This document shows positions 15,675 through 23,799 of a stretch of DNA of 36,883 bases, one piece after another. Numbering within the stretch: position 1 is the stretch's first letter; each line of letters begins with the position of its first letter. The translations under genes and the position numbers were made by a program. This DNA comes from Deltaproteobacteria bacterium (lineage in GTDB: Bacteria > Desulfobacterota > BSN033 > WVXP01): contig JAFDHF010000040.1 of NCBI GenBank assembly GCA_019308905.1, positions 1 to 36,883 of the forward strand, given 5' to 3'. The notes under the pieces were generated by a model. It was not told the DNA's origin. It worked only from the letters and a program-made list of their open reading frames with translations, and searched no databases.

Positions 15675-16395
15675 CCTAGGTAAGCGCTATGGAGGACTTT
15701 GGGCACTTCAGAACCTCAACCTCGGTATTGGTCGTGGTGAGCTCAGGGGAATAATCGGTCCGAACGGGGCGGGAAAGTCGACTCTCTTCAATCTGATAAT
15801 CGGGCGTGAACGGCCTACCACAGGCAAGATAATCTATCAGGGCAGGAACATAGCCGGCTTGAGACCGGACCAGAGAGCCCGTCTGGGGATAAGCATCAAA
15901 TTCCAGATAACGAATGTCTTCAACGGACTCTCCGTCTCGGACAACATACGTCTCGGGATCGCCGGGTGTCGGCGGGGGCGTGAGGAAGGATCCGGGAGAA
16001 ATGGCTCTGGGAGTCTTGATGACCGGGTTTCAGAGATCCTGGAGCGAATCGGCTTGAGCGGGAAGAGTGGTGAACCGGCCGGAACACTCTCCCATGGGGA
16101 GAAGCAGTGGCTTGAAATCGGCATGGCTCTGGCGACAGAGCCCACGCTTCTGCTCCTCGATGAACCGACCTCCGGCATGGGACGCGAAGAGACGGAGAAG
16201 ACTGCGGAATTGATCAGGCGACTCAGGGGTGAATTGACCATACTGGTTATCGAACACGACATGGACTTCGTGCGGTCTGTCTCGGAACGTATTACGGTTC
16301 TTTACAGGGGTGGTTTTCTGACAGAGGGCACCTACGATGAGATCAAGGCTGACGACCGGGTGATCGAGGCCTACCTGGGGAGGGGGAGACAGTAG
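15655..16395 (+). CDS. urtD: Urea/amide-type ABC transporter ATPase (UrtD-like)
   Basis: This ATPase has 246 residues from the ATG at 15655, overlapping urtC by 20 bases. Walker A is GPNGAGKST, and the signature is LSHGE in TLSHGEKQWLEIGMALATEP. LSHGxKQWLEIGM is a hallmark of UrtD rather than LivG. Walker B is LLLLDEPTSGM and the switch His is in VIEHDMDFVRSV. A Gly/Arg-rich insertion (CRRGREEGSGRNGSGSLDD) lies at about 104-122 before the signature, in a region that is variable in the family. Confidence 0.92.
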   Translation: MVLEISNLGKRYGGLWALQNLNLGIGRGELRGIIGPNGAGKSTLFNLIIGRERPTTGKIIYQGRNIAGLRPDQRARLGISIKFQITNVFNGLSVSDNIRLGIAGCRRGREEGSGRNGSGSLDDRVSEILERIGLSGKSGEPAGTLSHGEKQWLEIGMALATEPTLLLLDEPTSGMGREETEKTAELIRRLRGELTILVIEHDMDFVRSVSERITVLYRGGFLTEGTYDEIKADDRVIEAYLGRGRQ

Positions 16396-16396
16396 G

Positions 16397-17104
16397 ATGA
16401 CAGCCGATCTGATCCTGGATGACGTACATACATACTACGGGGTCAGTCACGTTCTTCATGGGGTTTCTCTGCAGGTCGGGCGAGGCAGGTTCGCCTGTCT
16501 CCTTGGCAGGAACGGGATGGGTAAGACGACCACGCTGAGGAGCATAATGGGGTTGACCCCTGCCAGCCGTGGGAGTATCACCTATCGAGGAGAGAGAATA
16601 GAAGGGCTCAGGCCGTATGAAATATATGCCCTGGGTATAGGCTACGTTCCGCAGGGACGCCGGATGTTTCCGTACCTGACGGTTCACGAAAACCTCAGGA
16701 TGGGTCTCCGTGACAAGCGGCAAAAGAATCCCGTGATCTTCGACAAGCTATTCGAACTATTCCCCGTCCTGGCTGAGAGGCGGAGACAGAAGGCGGGTAC
16801 GCTCAGTGGTGGAGAACAGCAGATGCTTGCGATCGCTCGGGCCCTGGCCGGTGAAGCGGGAATGCTTCTCCTCGACGAGCCGACAGAAGGGGTGCAGCCG
16901 AACATCGTGGACGAGATTCTCCAGCTTTTGGCAAGAATCAATGAAAGCGAGGGGCTGACAATACTGCTCGTCGAGCAGAACATCGAAATGGCCCTCGGCG
17001 TGGCACAAGACTACTACGTCATGGAAAAGGGAGTGGTCGTGGAAGGCGGCGCAGTGAGTCAAATGGACAGAGAAGCCGTGGTTGAACGGTATCTGGTTGT
17101 CTAG
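16397..17104 (+). CDS. urtE: Urea/amide-type ABC transporter ATPase (UrtE-like)
   Basis: This is the second ATPase, 235 residues, starting one base after the urtD stop, with GGGGGAG upstream. The Walker A is unusual: GRNGMGKTT. This Met variant is common in UrtE/LivF proteins. The signature is LSGGEQQMLAIARAL, and Walker B runs into LLLDEPTEGVQPNIV; EGxQPxI is typical of UrtE. It closes the transporter operon; the alcohol dehydrogenase follows after 30 bases. Confidence 0.92.
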   Translation: MTADLILDDVHTYYGVSHVLHGVSLQVGRGRFACLLGRNGMGKTTTLRSIMGLTPASRGSITYRGERIEGLRPYEIYALGIGYVPQGRRMFPYLTVHENLRMGLRDKRQKNPVIFDKLFELFPVLAERRRQKAGTLSGGEQQMLAIARALAGEAGMLLLDEPTEGVQPNIVDEILQLLARINESEGLTILLVEQNIEMALGVAQDYYVMEKGVVVEGGAVSQMDREAVVERYLVV

Positions 17105-17134
17105 AAGTGAGGTGAAAAAAAGGAGGAATGCCTA

Positions 17135-18337
17135 ATGGACGGAAAACTGACATGGTTGTATGCTCCTCGTCGAATGCTCTTTGGGTGCGGGAGTGTCAAG
17201 GCCGTGGGTGAGGAAGTCATAAGACTCGGAGGAAAGAGGGTTTTGATCGTCACAGACCCCGGTGTTTTGTCCGCGGGATTGGTCGACAGAGTCCTCGAGA
17301 GCCTGAAGGCGAAGGACCTCGAGGTGGATGTATTCTCAGAAGTTCAGGCGAATCCTACTTCGGAAAACGTCAGTGATGGGCTGTCGATGCTCGGGAAGGG
17401 GGGGGCTCCTGTCGTGGTCGGAGTCGGCGGAGGGAGCGCCATAGATGCGGGCAAGATGATAGCGGCTCTCGCCACCAATGGTGGCGAGGTCAGGGACTAC
17501 GACGGGGTCGACCTCCTCCCGAAGAGAATGTTGCCGTACATAGCGGTCAATACCACGGCAGGCACCGGGAGCGAGGTAAGCCGTGCGGCCGTGATCACAG
17601 ACACCGAACGGAAGTGGAAGATGCAGATAGTTACAGAGAGGGTCACACCCGATGTGGCGATCGACGACCCTTTGATGACGGTCAGCCTGCCCCAGGCAGC
17701 GACCGCTCAGACGGGCATGGATGCTCTGACTCACGCAATAGAAGGACTGGTGGGGAGAAACGACTCTTATCTGACAGACGGCCTCGCCCTGACAGCCATA
17801 GATCTGATTTCCAAGAACCTGAGAATCGCCTACGCGGACGGCGGGAACGTGGATGCCAGAACAAAGGTTATGTACGGACAGGCTGCGGCGGGCTTGGCCT
17901 TTACGAACGCCGGTGTGGGTAACGTACACGCCATGGCCCACCAACTGGGGGCGACCTATGACATGGCCCACGGTCTCGCCAACGCAGTGATACTGCCCTA
18001 CGTGATGGAGTTCAACTTGATAGCCCGGGAAGGGAAGTTCGCCGCCGCGGCGAGAGCCATGGGGCTCGAGGTTCCGGGGCTATCCGATCGGAGCCTGGCC
18101 TTCAGGGCGTGCAGCGCGGTGGTGGCTCTGAACAGGGATCTGGGTATCCCTAGATCCCTCAGGGAAGTCGGGGTCAGGGAAGAGGATCTGGGGATGCTCG
18201 TTGACAAGAGTCTGGAAGACGGTTGCGTGACCTTGAACCCCCGGACGACGAGCAGGAAGGAGATGGAGGAATTGTGGCGGCGTGCCTTTGACGGCTTGCT
18301 CCAGGAGCAGACCGAAGAGGGGATATTCGACCTGTGA
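17135..18337 (+). CDS. Iron-containing alcohol dehydrogenase (group III)
   Basis: This is an NAD(P)-dependent Fe-ADH family enzyme of 400 residues with a strong AGGAGG at 17121-17126. The cofactor motif GGGSAIDAGK is at about 96-105, followed by NTTAGTGSEVS. Metal ligands fit the Asp-His-His-His pattern: Asp in VTPDVAIDDP, His200 in DALTHAIE, and two His in NVHAMAHQLGATYDMAHGLANA. Members interconvert alcohols and aldehydes or act on hydroxy acids and lactaldehyde; the substrate cannot be told. Being 30 bases after urtE, it is probably cotranscribed and handles a carbon skeleton released from the imported compound. Confidence 0.92.
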   Translation: MDGKLTWLYAPRRMLFGCGSVKAVGEEVIRLGGKRVLIVTDPGVLSAGLVDRVLESLKAKDLEVDVFSEVQANPTSENVSDGLSMLGKGGAPVVVGVGGGSAIDAGKMIAALATNGGEVRDYDGVDLLPKRMLPYIAVNTTAGTGSEVSRAAVITDTERKWKMQIVTERVTPDVAIDDPLMTVSLPQAATAQTGMDALTHAIEGLVGRNDSYLTDGLALTAIDLISKNLRIAYADGGNVDARTKVMYGQAAAGLAFTNAGVGNVHAMAHQLGATYDMAHGLANAVILPYVMEFNLIAREGKFAAAARAMGLEVPGLSDRSLAFRACSAVVALNRDLGIPRSLREVGVREEDLGMLVDKSLEDGCVTLNPRTTSRKEMEELWRRAFDGLLQEQTEEGIFDL

Positions 18338-18510
18338 AGACCGCGTCGAAAAGCTCTTGCAGGATGGTGGGGTGTGCGAGTGATTCCGAAAGCTGCCGTA
18401 GGCCGGAGTATCTGGATTTTCTTGGCTCTGCTGTTAGCTTTGGCCCTAAACGTGGACTTGAAGTTATCCCGGGAAGGCGATGGCTCATACTTTGAGAAGG
18501 GTGAGGTGAG

Positions 18511-19422
18511 GTGTACGGTAAAGAGATCGACAAGGAAAATCCCATAGGCGTGGAGATAACCATATTGGTATGTGACCGGTCGCCCTACGTGAACGCCCTC
18601 TGGTCGCAGTTCGGGCTTTCTATGCTCATTGAGTGCCGGTGGTCAGGCGAAATGATCCGCCGAATTCTCTTTGACACGGGCTGGACGGCTGAACCGGTTC
18701 TCCACAACATGGAAGCCCTGGGGGTCACCATGGAGAGCATTGATGCTCTTGTGTTGTCCCATTCCCACTATGATCACACAGGAGGTCTGGCGGGCATTCT
18801 GGAGGCAGAGGGAGCCCGATTCCAGGTTGTTGCCCATACGGAGATAACCCGGCCTGTTTTCAGTACGCGCCGGAAAGGTGTACATTACATCGGTCTAGAC
18901 CCCGGGGATCTCGGCCGCCTGCCCCAATCCCGCCTGCTCCTCATAAAGGAACCGTTGGAACTCTTTCCCGGTGTCTGGGTCAGCGGGACGATTCCCAGGC
19001 GCACGGATTTTGAAAAGCCGGAGACAGGTGTCTATGTCCTCAAGGAGGGCGAATTTGTTCCAGATCCCGAACTGGATGACATGGCGATAGTCCTGAACAT
19101 GGGGAGGAAGGGAATCGTTGTTGTAACCGGTTGCTGCCATGCCGGAATAGTCAATACCATCAAGGCCGCCCGGGAAATCACCGGGAACCCTACGGTCTAC
19201 GGCGTCATAGGGGGATTGCATCTCATCGATCTAGGCGAGGAAGTGAGGAAGAAAACCATAGAATCCCTCTCCGAATTCAGCATAGGACACATCTGGTCGG
19301 GCCATTGTACTGGCTGGGATGCCGAGATCATGTTGCAGGAGTCCTTTGGGGAGCGGTCCAGCCGATTCTACACGGGCGACAGGATAACAATACTGGTTCA
19401 GAATCAAGAGGAGAACTCCTGA
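18511..19422 (+). CDS. MBL-fold metallo-hydrolase (COG1237-like)
   Basis: This is a 303-residue metallo-beta-lactamase-fold protein with a GTG start at 18511 and GAGGTGAG just upstream. The metal motif HSHYDH is at residues 84-89, with further His in GCCHAGIVNTI, GGLHLI and SGHCTGW, the arrangement of the group annotated as dihydropterin-aminobenzene phosphate synthase-like. Function in that group is poorly defined. The gap before it (18338-18510) shows no clear promoter, and potA follows after 114 bases. Its role here is unknown. Confidence 0.85.
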   Translation: MYGKEIDKENPIGVEITILVCDRSPYVNALWSQFGLSMLIECRWSGEMIRRILFDTGWTAEPVLHNMEALGVTMESIDALVLSHSHYDHTGGLAGILEAEGARFQVVAHTEITRPVFSTRRKGVHYIGLDPGDLGRLPQSRLLLIKEPLELFPGVWVSGTIPRRTDFEKPETGVYVLKEGEFVPDPELDDMAIVLNMGRKGIVVVTGCCHAGIVNTIKAAREITGNPTVYGVIGGLHLIDLGEEVRKKTIESLSEFSIGHIWSGHCTGWDAEIMLQESFGERSSRFYTGDRITILVQNQEENS

Positions 19423-19536
19423 TGAGAATTCCTATGCCCTGTGCGATTTGATTCGCAAGGGACGAGACGGAAATCGACAATCAGAGGTTCTGCAATACCA
19501 ACGGAACAGAAACATCTGGGGATAAGAGATTCGGGC

Positions 19537-20625
19537 ATGGTAAAGGTGAAAAGAGGAGCTACAGTCGGGATCTACAACTTGGTCAAACGCTTCGGCGAAG
19601 TGGTTGCAGTGGATAACATATCTCTCGAGGTCAAGCCGGGTGAGTTTGTTACCCTTCTTGGCCCCAGCGGGTCGGGAAAGACGACCACCCTAATGATGAT
19701 TGCGGGATTCGAGATCCCGGACAGCGGTGAGATCAGCATCGACGGGGAGCCTATCATGTTCAAGCCGGCATACAAGCGGGGGATAGGAATGGTTTTTCAG
19801 AACTATTCCCTTTTCCCTCACATGACGGTTGAGCGGAATATCGGCTTTCCCCTGAGAATGAGAAAAGTTGGTAAAGAGGAGATGTCAGAGAAGATCAGGG
19901 AGGCTTTGAAACTCGTCAGGCTCTCTGGTTATGAGAAACGCTTCCCCCGGCAGCTCAGCGGTGGCCAACAGCAGCGGATAGCCTTGGCCAGGGCTCTGGT
20001 ATTCAACCCTTACGTCCTCCTCATGGATGAACCCCTTGGTGCATTGGACAAGAAGCTGCGCGAACACATGCAGTTGGAGATCAAGCAGATTACCCAGGCA
20101 CTCAGTATCACCGTGATCTACGTAACCCACGATCAGAGTGAGGCCATGACAATGTCGGATCGAATCGCGGTGATGAACGAGGGCAAGATCGAGCAGATAG
20201 GGTCGCCCACCGAGATCTATGACAATCCAGTAAACTATTTCGTGGCTGACTTTATCGGTGAGTCGAATTTCATAAAGGGTAGGATCGAGCAACAGCGAGA
20301 CCAGACCTGCCTCTTTGTGAGCGATGGTGGGATGCGCTTTGTGGCTCTTTCCGGCAAGGACAAACCCCCCGGCAAGGAGGCACACCTGGTTGTGAGGCCT
20401 GAAAAAATCTCCTTTGCCGTGGAAGGACATTCCTTTCCAAACCTGGTAGAGGTTGTGATCGAAGAGACAGCGTATCTCGGGGACATCACGATGTTCAGAG
20501 CCAGGATCGTGCGGGAGGGAACCGTTCTGACCATAAGGCAGCAAAACAAGTCCCTCAACCGCCTTATTAAGAAAGGCGAGAAGGTCATGATCGGGTGGAA
20601 CGAAAGAGACAACTCCGTTGTGTAG
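19537..20625 (+). CDS. potA: Spermidine/putrescine-type ABC transporter ATPase (PotA-like), copy 1
   Basis: This ATPase has 362 residues from the ATG at 19537; an in-frame upstream start at 19441 adds residues unlike the family. Walker A is GPSGSGKTT, the Q-loop is VFQNYSLFPHMTV, the signature is LSGGQQQRIALARAL and Walker B is LLMDEPLGALD. A C-terminal TOBE-like domain (about 265-360) has HLVVRPEKISF. This is the architecture of PotA, FbpC and related Opu/Pot ATPases. It starts the operon potA-potB-potC-potD; its stop lies 13 bases before potB. Confidence 0.92.
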   Translation: MVKVKRGATVGIYNLVKRFGEVVAVDNISLEVKPGEFVTLLGPSGSGKTTTLMMIAGFEIPDSGEISIDGEPIMFKPAYKRGIGMVFQNYSLFPHMTVERNIGFPLRMRKVGKEEMSEKIREALKLVRLSGYEKRFPRQLSGGQQQRIALARALVFNPYVLLMDEPLGALDKKLREHMQLEIKQITQALSITVIYVTHDQSEAMTMSDRIAVMNEGKIEQIGSPTEIYDNPVNYFVADFIGESNFIKGRIEQQRDQTCLFVSDGGMRFVALSGKDKPPGKEAHLVVRPEKISFAVEGHSFPNLVEVVIEETAYLGDITMFRARIVREGTVLTIRQQNKSLNRLIKKGEKVMIGWNERDNSVV

Positions 20626-20638
20626 AGAACAGGCAGCC

Positions 20639-21529
20639 ATGAACCCACGCAAACAAGCTTCCCACTCATATGTCGTTTCGAAGACCGCCCGGATCCTTGG
20701 CCGAAGAGCTCAGGTGCGATGGTTGCTCCTTCTCTTGGGACCGGTCCTTCTCTTGCTTACGTTTTACGCATATCCCATTGCGCGGATGTTGACCATAAGC
20801 TTCTTCGATCCTGATTTCACTTTGAAACACTACATGCATTTCTTCAAGATTCCTGCATACTCCCGTGTACTGGTTGAAACTTTCAAGATGGCAGCCAGCG
20901 TGACCGTGTTCTGTCTTGTCTTGGGGTACCCCGTGGCCTATCTCCTTGCCAATATTCCGCCGAGGGTGAGAAATCTCCTGATGATCTTGGTGATCCTGCC
21001 TTTCATGACAGCAATACTGGTCCGCACTTATGCCTGGATGGTGATTCTGGGCAGGAACGGGCTGGTCAACCAGTTCTTGATCAAATCAGGGATTACATCT
21101 TCACCCCTAAAGTTGATGCACAACCTTTTCGGCGTCTATGTGGGGATGGTCCAGATTCTTCTGCCCTTCATGATCTTTCCTCTTTACAGCGTAATGGTGG
21201 GAATTGACAAGGGGCTGATGAAGGCGGCGGAGAACCTGGGGGCGAATCCAGTCCAGGTTTTTCTCCGCATTTTTCTACCTCTGAGTCTTCCAGGGGTCGG
21301 CGGGGGAGGCCTTCTGGTCTTTATTATAGCCCTGGGGTTTTTCATCACTCCCGCTCTGTTGGGAGGCGTTTCAGACGTGATGATATCCATGTTTATCGAA
21401 ACCCAGGTAAACACCCTGCTCAATTGGGGATTCGCTTCTGCGATGTCAGTGATCCTATTGATCATTACACTCGTACTTTTTTCCGTTTACACCAGATACT
21501 TCGGTGTGGACAGAACCTTTGGTGGATAG
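20639..21529 (+). CDS. potB: Spermidine/putrescine-type ABC permease (PotB-like), copy 1
   Basis: This is an inner-membrane permease of 296 residues from the ATG at 20639 (GTG at 20618 is possible and overlaps potA). Six hydrophobic segments are visible, with the EAA coupling loop LMKAAENLGANPVQVFLRIFLPLSLPGV. The segment ILVRTYAWMVILGRNGLVNQFL is characteristic of PotB. An internal LPGVGGGGLL glycine run follows the loop. Confidence 0.92.
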   Translation: MNPRKQASHSYVVSKTARILGRRAQVRWLLLLLGPVLLLLTFYAYPIARMLTISFFDPDFTLKHYMHFFKIPAYSRVLVETFKMAASVTVFCLVLGYPVAYLLANIPPRVRNLLMILVILPFMTAILVRTYAWMVILGRNGLVNQFLIKSGITSSPLKLMHNLFGVYVGMVQILLPFMIFPLYSVMVGIDKGLMKAAENLGANPVQVFLRIFLPLSLPGVGGGGLLVFIIALGFFITPALLGGVSDVMISMFIETQVNTLLNWGFASAMSVILLIITLVLFSVYTRYFGVDRTFGG

Positions 21530-21534
21530 GTGGG

Positions 21535-22350
21535 ATGAGATCGAGCCGAACTCCTGCAAGTCTGAAGCCTCTTTCTCAGAAGGTGTCCTCCTACATCCTC
21601 TATGTATTCTGTGGGTTTGTGTTTTTGCTCCTGGTTGCACCGACCTTTGTGGTTGTACCGATCTCGTTCAGCTCGTCGCGGTTTCTCCAGTTCCCTCCTC
21701 CGGGTTTTTCGACGCAGTGGTACGAGAACTATTTTACGAGTCGGGATTGGATGGAGGCGACCTGGACGAGTCTACAGATCGCGTCTGCAGTCTGTATCCT
21801 CGCGACCGTGCTCGGTACGATTCTCGCGGTTGCCTTGGTAAAAGGACGGTTCCCGGGCAAGAACATGATCTATGCTCTGGCAGTCTCGCCGATGATAATC
21901 CCCCTTATAATCAGTGCGGTAGCCATCTATTTCTTTTACTCAAGGCTCCATATGGTGGGGACAAAAGCTGGGGTGGTCATCGCGCATACGATTCTTGCGA
22001 TCCCGTTTGTACTGGTGATCGTAAGCTCTGCCTTGAAAGGCTTCGATGAGACTCTCGAAAGGGCTTCTCTCAGCCTGGGCGCTAATCCTCTGAAGACATT
22101 CCTGCTGGTGACATTGCCCGTGATACGGCCGGCCGTGATTTCTGGAGCTCTCTTTGCGTTTATCACCTCTTTTGACGAAGTGGTGATAGTCATATTTATC
22201 GCCGGTACCCATGCCGTGACCTTGCCCAAGAGGATGTGGGACGGGATAAGGTTGGAGATCGATCCGACCATTGCAGCGGTCGCTTCGTTGCTTATAGGGC
22301 TTTCAGTCCTGTTGATGATCGCAATCTCCCTGCATCGGAAAAGGCGGTAG
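21535..22350 (+). CDS. potC: Spermidine/putrescine-type ABC permease (PotC-like), copy 1
   Basis: This is the second permease, 271 residues from the ATG at 21535, five bases after potB. It has the PotC opening PISFSSSRFLQFPPPGFSTQWYENYF and the EAA loop LERASLSLGANPLKTFLLVTLPVIRPAV. A 203-base gap without a gene separates it from potD. That gap holds a short direct repeat AACAGATCA at 22500-22508 and 22525-22533 and no recognisable promoter. Confidence 0.92.
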   Translation: MRSSRTPASLKPLSQKVSSYILYVFCGFVFLLLVAPTFVVVPISFSSSRFLQFPPPGFSTQWYENYFTSRDWMEATWTSLQIASAVCILATVLGTILAVALVKGRFPGKNMIYALAVSPMIIPLIISAVAIYFFYSRLHMVGTKAGVVIAHTILAIPFVLVIVSSALKGFDETLERASLSLGANPLKTFLLVTLPVIRPAVISGALFAFITSFDEVVIVIFIAGTHAVTLPKRMWDGIRLEIDPTIAAVASLLIGLSVLLMIAISLHRKRR

Positions 22351-22553
22351 AATGATCTCTGCCTGACAGACATGAGGGTATTCACATGAATTTCTTGGAG
22401 CATCGCTTCCGAGGTTTCCTGAAAGGCCGTTTCATTCGGGCACGTTGCCGGCTGAAAAAATGCCGAAGTGGGAAGGAGGTGAGAGCCTACTCGCGATCTA
22501 ACAGATCAACAAGGAGTTGGAATCAACAGATCATCAGAGAAGGAGGGACGCAG

Positions 22554-23609
22554 ATGAGAAGAATAGCCATCGTAGTTTTGCTTGCAGCGGCGTTGGTGCT
22601 GCCTCCAGCAGCCATTGCCGGCGAGAGTAAGGAACTTGTGATCGCTTCCTGGGGAGGAGCCTTCCAGAAAGCCCAGCGGGAAGCCTATTTCGATCCCTTT
22701 GAAAAGGCGACCGGAATCAAGGTGATCGACGTTTCGCCCCCAAAGGCGTCCAAGGTAAAGGCCATGGTGCAGAGCGGTAACGTAGAGTGGGACGTCGTGG
22801 TGGCAGCCGGGGGCATTTTCATGCCCTGTCTGAAGCAGGGTCTGGTGGAGAAGATCGATTACAAGTATTTCGATAAGGAAACCCTGGAAGGGCTCTACCC
22901 CGAGGCCAAGAAACCGCATGCCGTGGGAACGTTCTATTTTTCCTACGTCATGGCCTACAGCACGGAGGTTTATTCGAAGGCTCATCATCCTCGTAATTGG
23001 GCCGAGTTCTGGGATGTGAAAAAATTCCCAGGACCGAGAACACTCCATGATCTTTCTACGGCAGGTGTGGGCGGCTGGGAATTCGCTCTCCTGGCAGACG
23101 GCTTTCCAAAAGACCAGATATACGTGAATCCGGATCTGGATAGGGCCTTCAAGAAACTGACAGAAATAAAGCCCTATGTTGTGAAGTGGTGGAGGCAGGG
23201 TGCGGAACCAGGGCAGCTTTTCATGGATAAAGAGGTCGTTTTGGGCAGTGCTTACAACGGGCGCGTTCAGAGACTAAAGGAGCAGGGAGGACCTGTAGAC
23301 TACATCTGGAATGAGGGGGTGATATGCCTCGAATATTTCTTCATCCCAAAAGGCGCTCCTAACTATGAGAATGCGCTCAAGTTCATAGCCTTTGCGTCCA
23401 AGCCGGGCCGACAGGCACACTTTTCAAAGCTCTTTGCATACGGTCCTGTGAACAAGGATGCTTTCAAACTGCTTACCGAAGAGCGGGCACATGTTCTCCC
23501 AAGTTATCCCGAGAATAAGGAGAAACAGGTGCTGCTCAGAGACGAGTGGTGTCCGGATAATACCCCAAAGGTTATCGAGCGTTGGAATACCTGGATACTG
23601 GAGAAGTAA
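22554..23609 (+). CDS. potD: Spermidine/putrescine-type solute-binding protein (PotD-like), copy 1
   Basis: This periplasmic protein has 351 residues from the ATG at 22554, with AGGAGGG at 22541-22547. The signal peptide MRRIAIVVLLAAALVLPPAAIAG ends near AIA-GES. The mature start LVIASWGGAFQKAQREAYFDPFEKATGIKV is typical of the extracellular solute-binding family that includes PotD and many opine, amine and thiamine binders. Ligand unknown. It differs from copy 2 in the middle of the chain (lacks Asp/Trp-rich PotD polyamine residues that I could place with confidence). A stem-loop follows the stop. Confidence 0.9.
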   Translation: MRRIAIVVLLAAALVLPPAAIAGESKELVIASWGGAFQKAQREAYFDPFEKATGIKVIDVSPPKASKVKAMVQSGNVEWDVVVAAGGIFMPCLKQGLVEKIDYKYFDKETLEGLYPEAKKPHAVGTFYFSYVMAYSTEVYSKAHHPRNWAEFWDVKKFPGPRTLHDLSTAGVGGWEFALLADGFPKDQIYVNPDLDRAFKKLTEIKPYVVKWWRQGAEPGQLFMDKEVVLGSAYNGRVQRLKEQGGPVDYIWNEGVICLEYFFIPKGAPNYENALKFIAFASKPGRQAHFSKLFAYGPVNKDAFKLLTEERAHVLPSYPENKEKQVLLRDEWCPDNTPKVIERWNTWILEK

Positions 23610-23620
23610 GGCACAGCTTG

Positions 23621-23661
23621 GAGGAGGCGGTGGGAAGGGGGTGTCTTTCCATTGCCTCCTC
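23621..23661 (+). other. Strong stem-loop after potD copy 1
   Basis: The 16 bases at 23621-23636 (GAGGAGGC..) pair with 23646-23661 (..GCCTCCTC) through 16 positions, three of them G-U, around a 9-base loop. A weak T-run (ATTGTTT) follows, so partial termination before the amidohydrolase gene is possible. Confidence 0.65.
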
Positions 23662-23799
23662 ATTGTTTGCCGGGACTCATGGGGGATTCCGAAGCACAGG
23701 GTTTCCCGGAATGACAGGCCCAGAGGAAAAGCGGTCAGAACTCGCGGCTTCAAACAAAAAGGCCGCAGGTTTCTGAAGAGAGCCGCCAAGGAGAAGCCG

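Noticed and set aside
23680-23716. ATTCCG...CGGAAT inverted repeat as a dispersed repeat (MITE-like) element
   Set aside because: Only 6-bp arms and a single occurrence in the window; it cannot be supported as a mobile or dispersed element without the rest of the genome.
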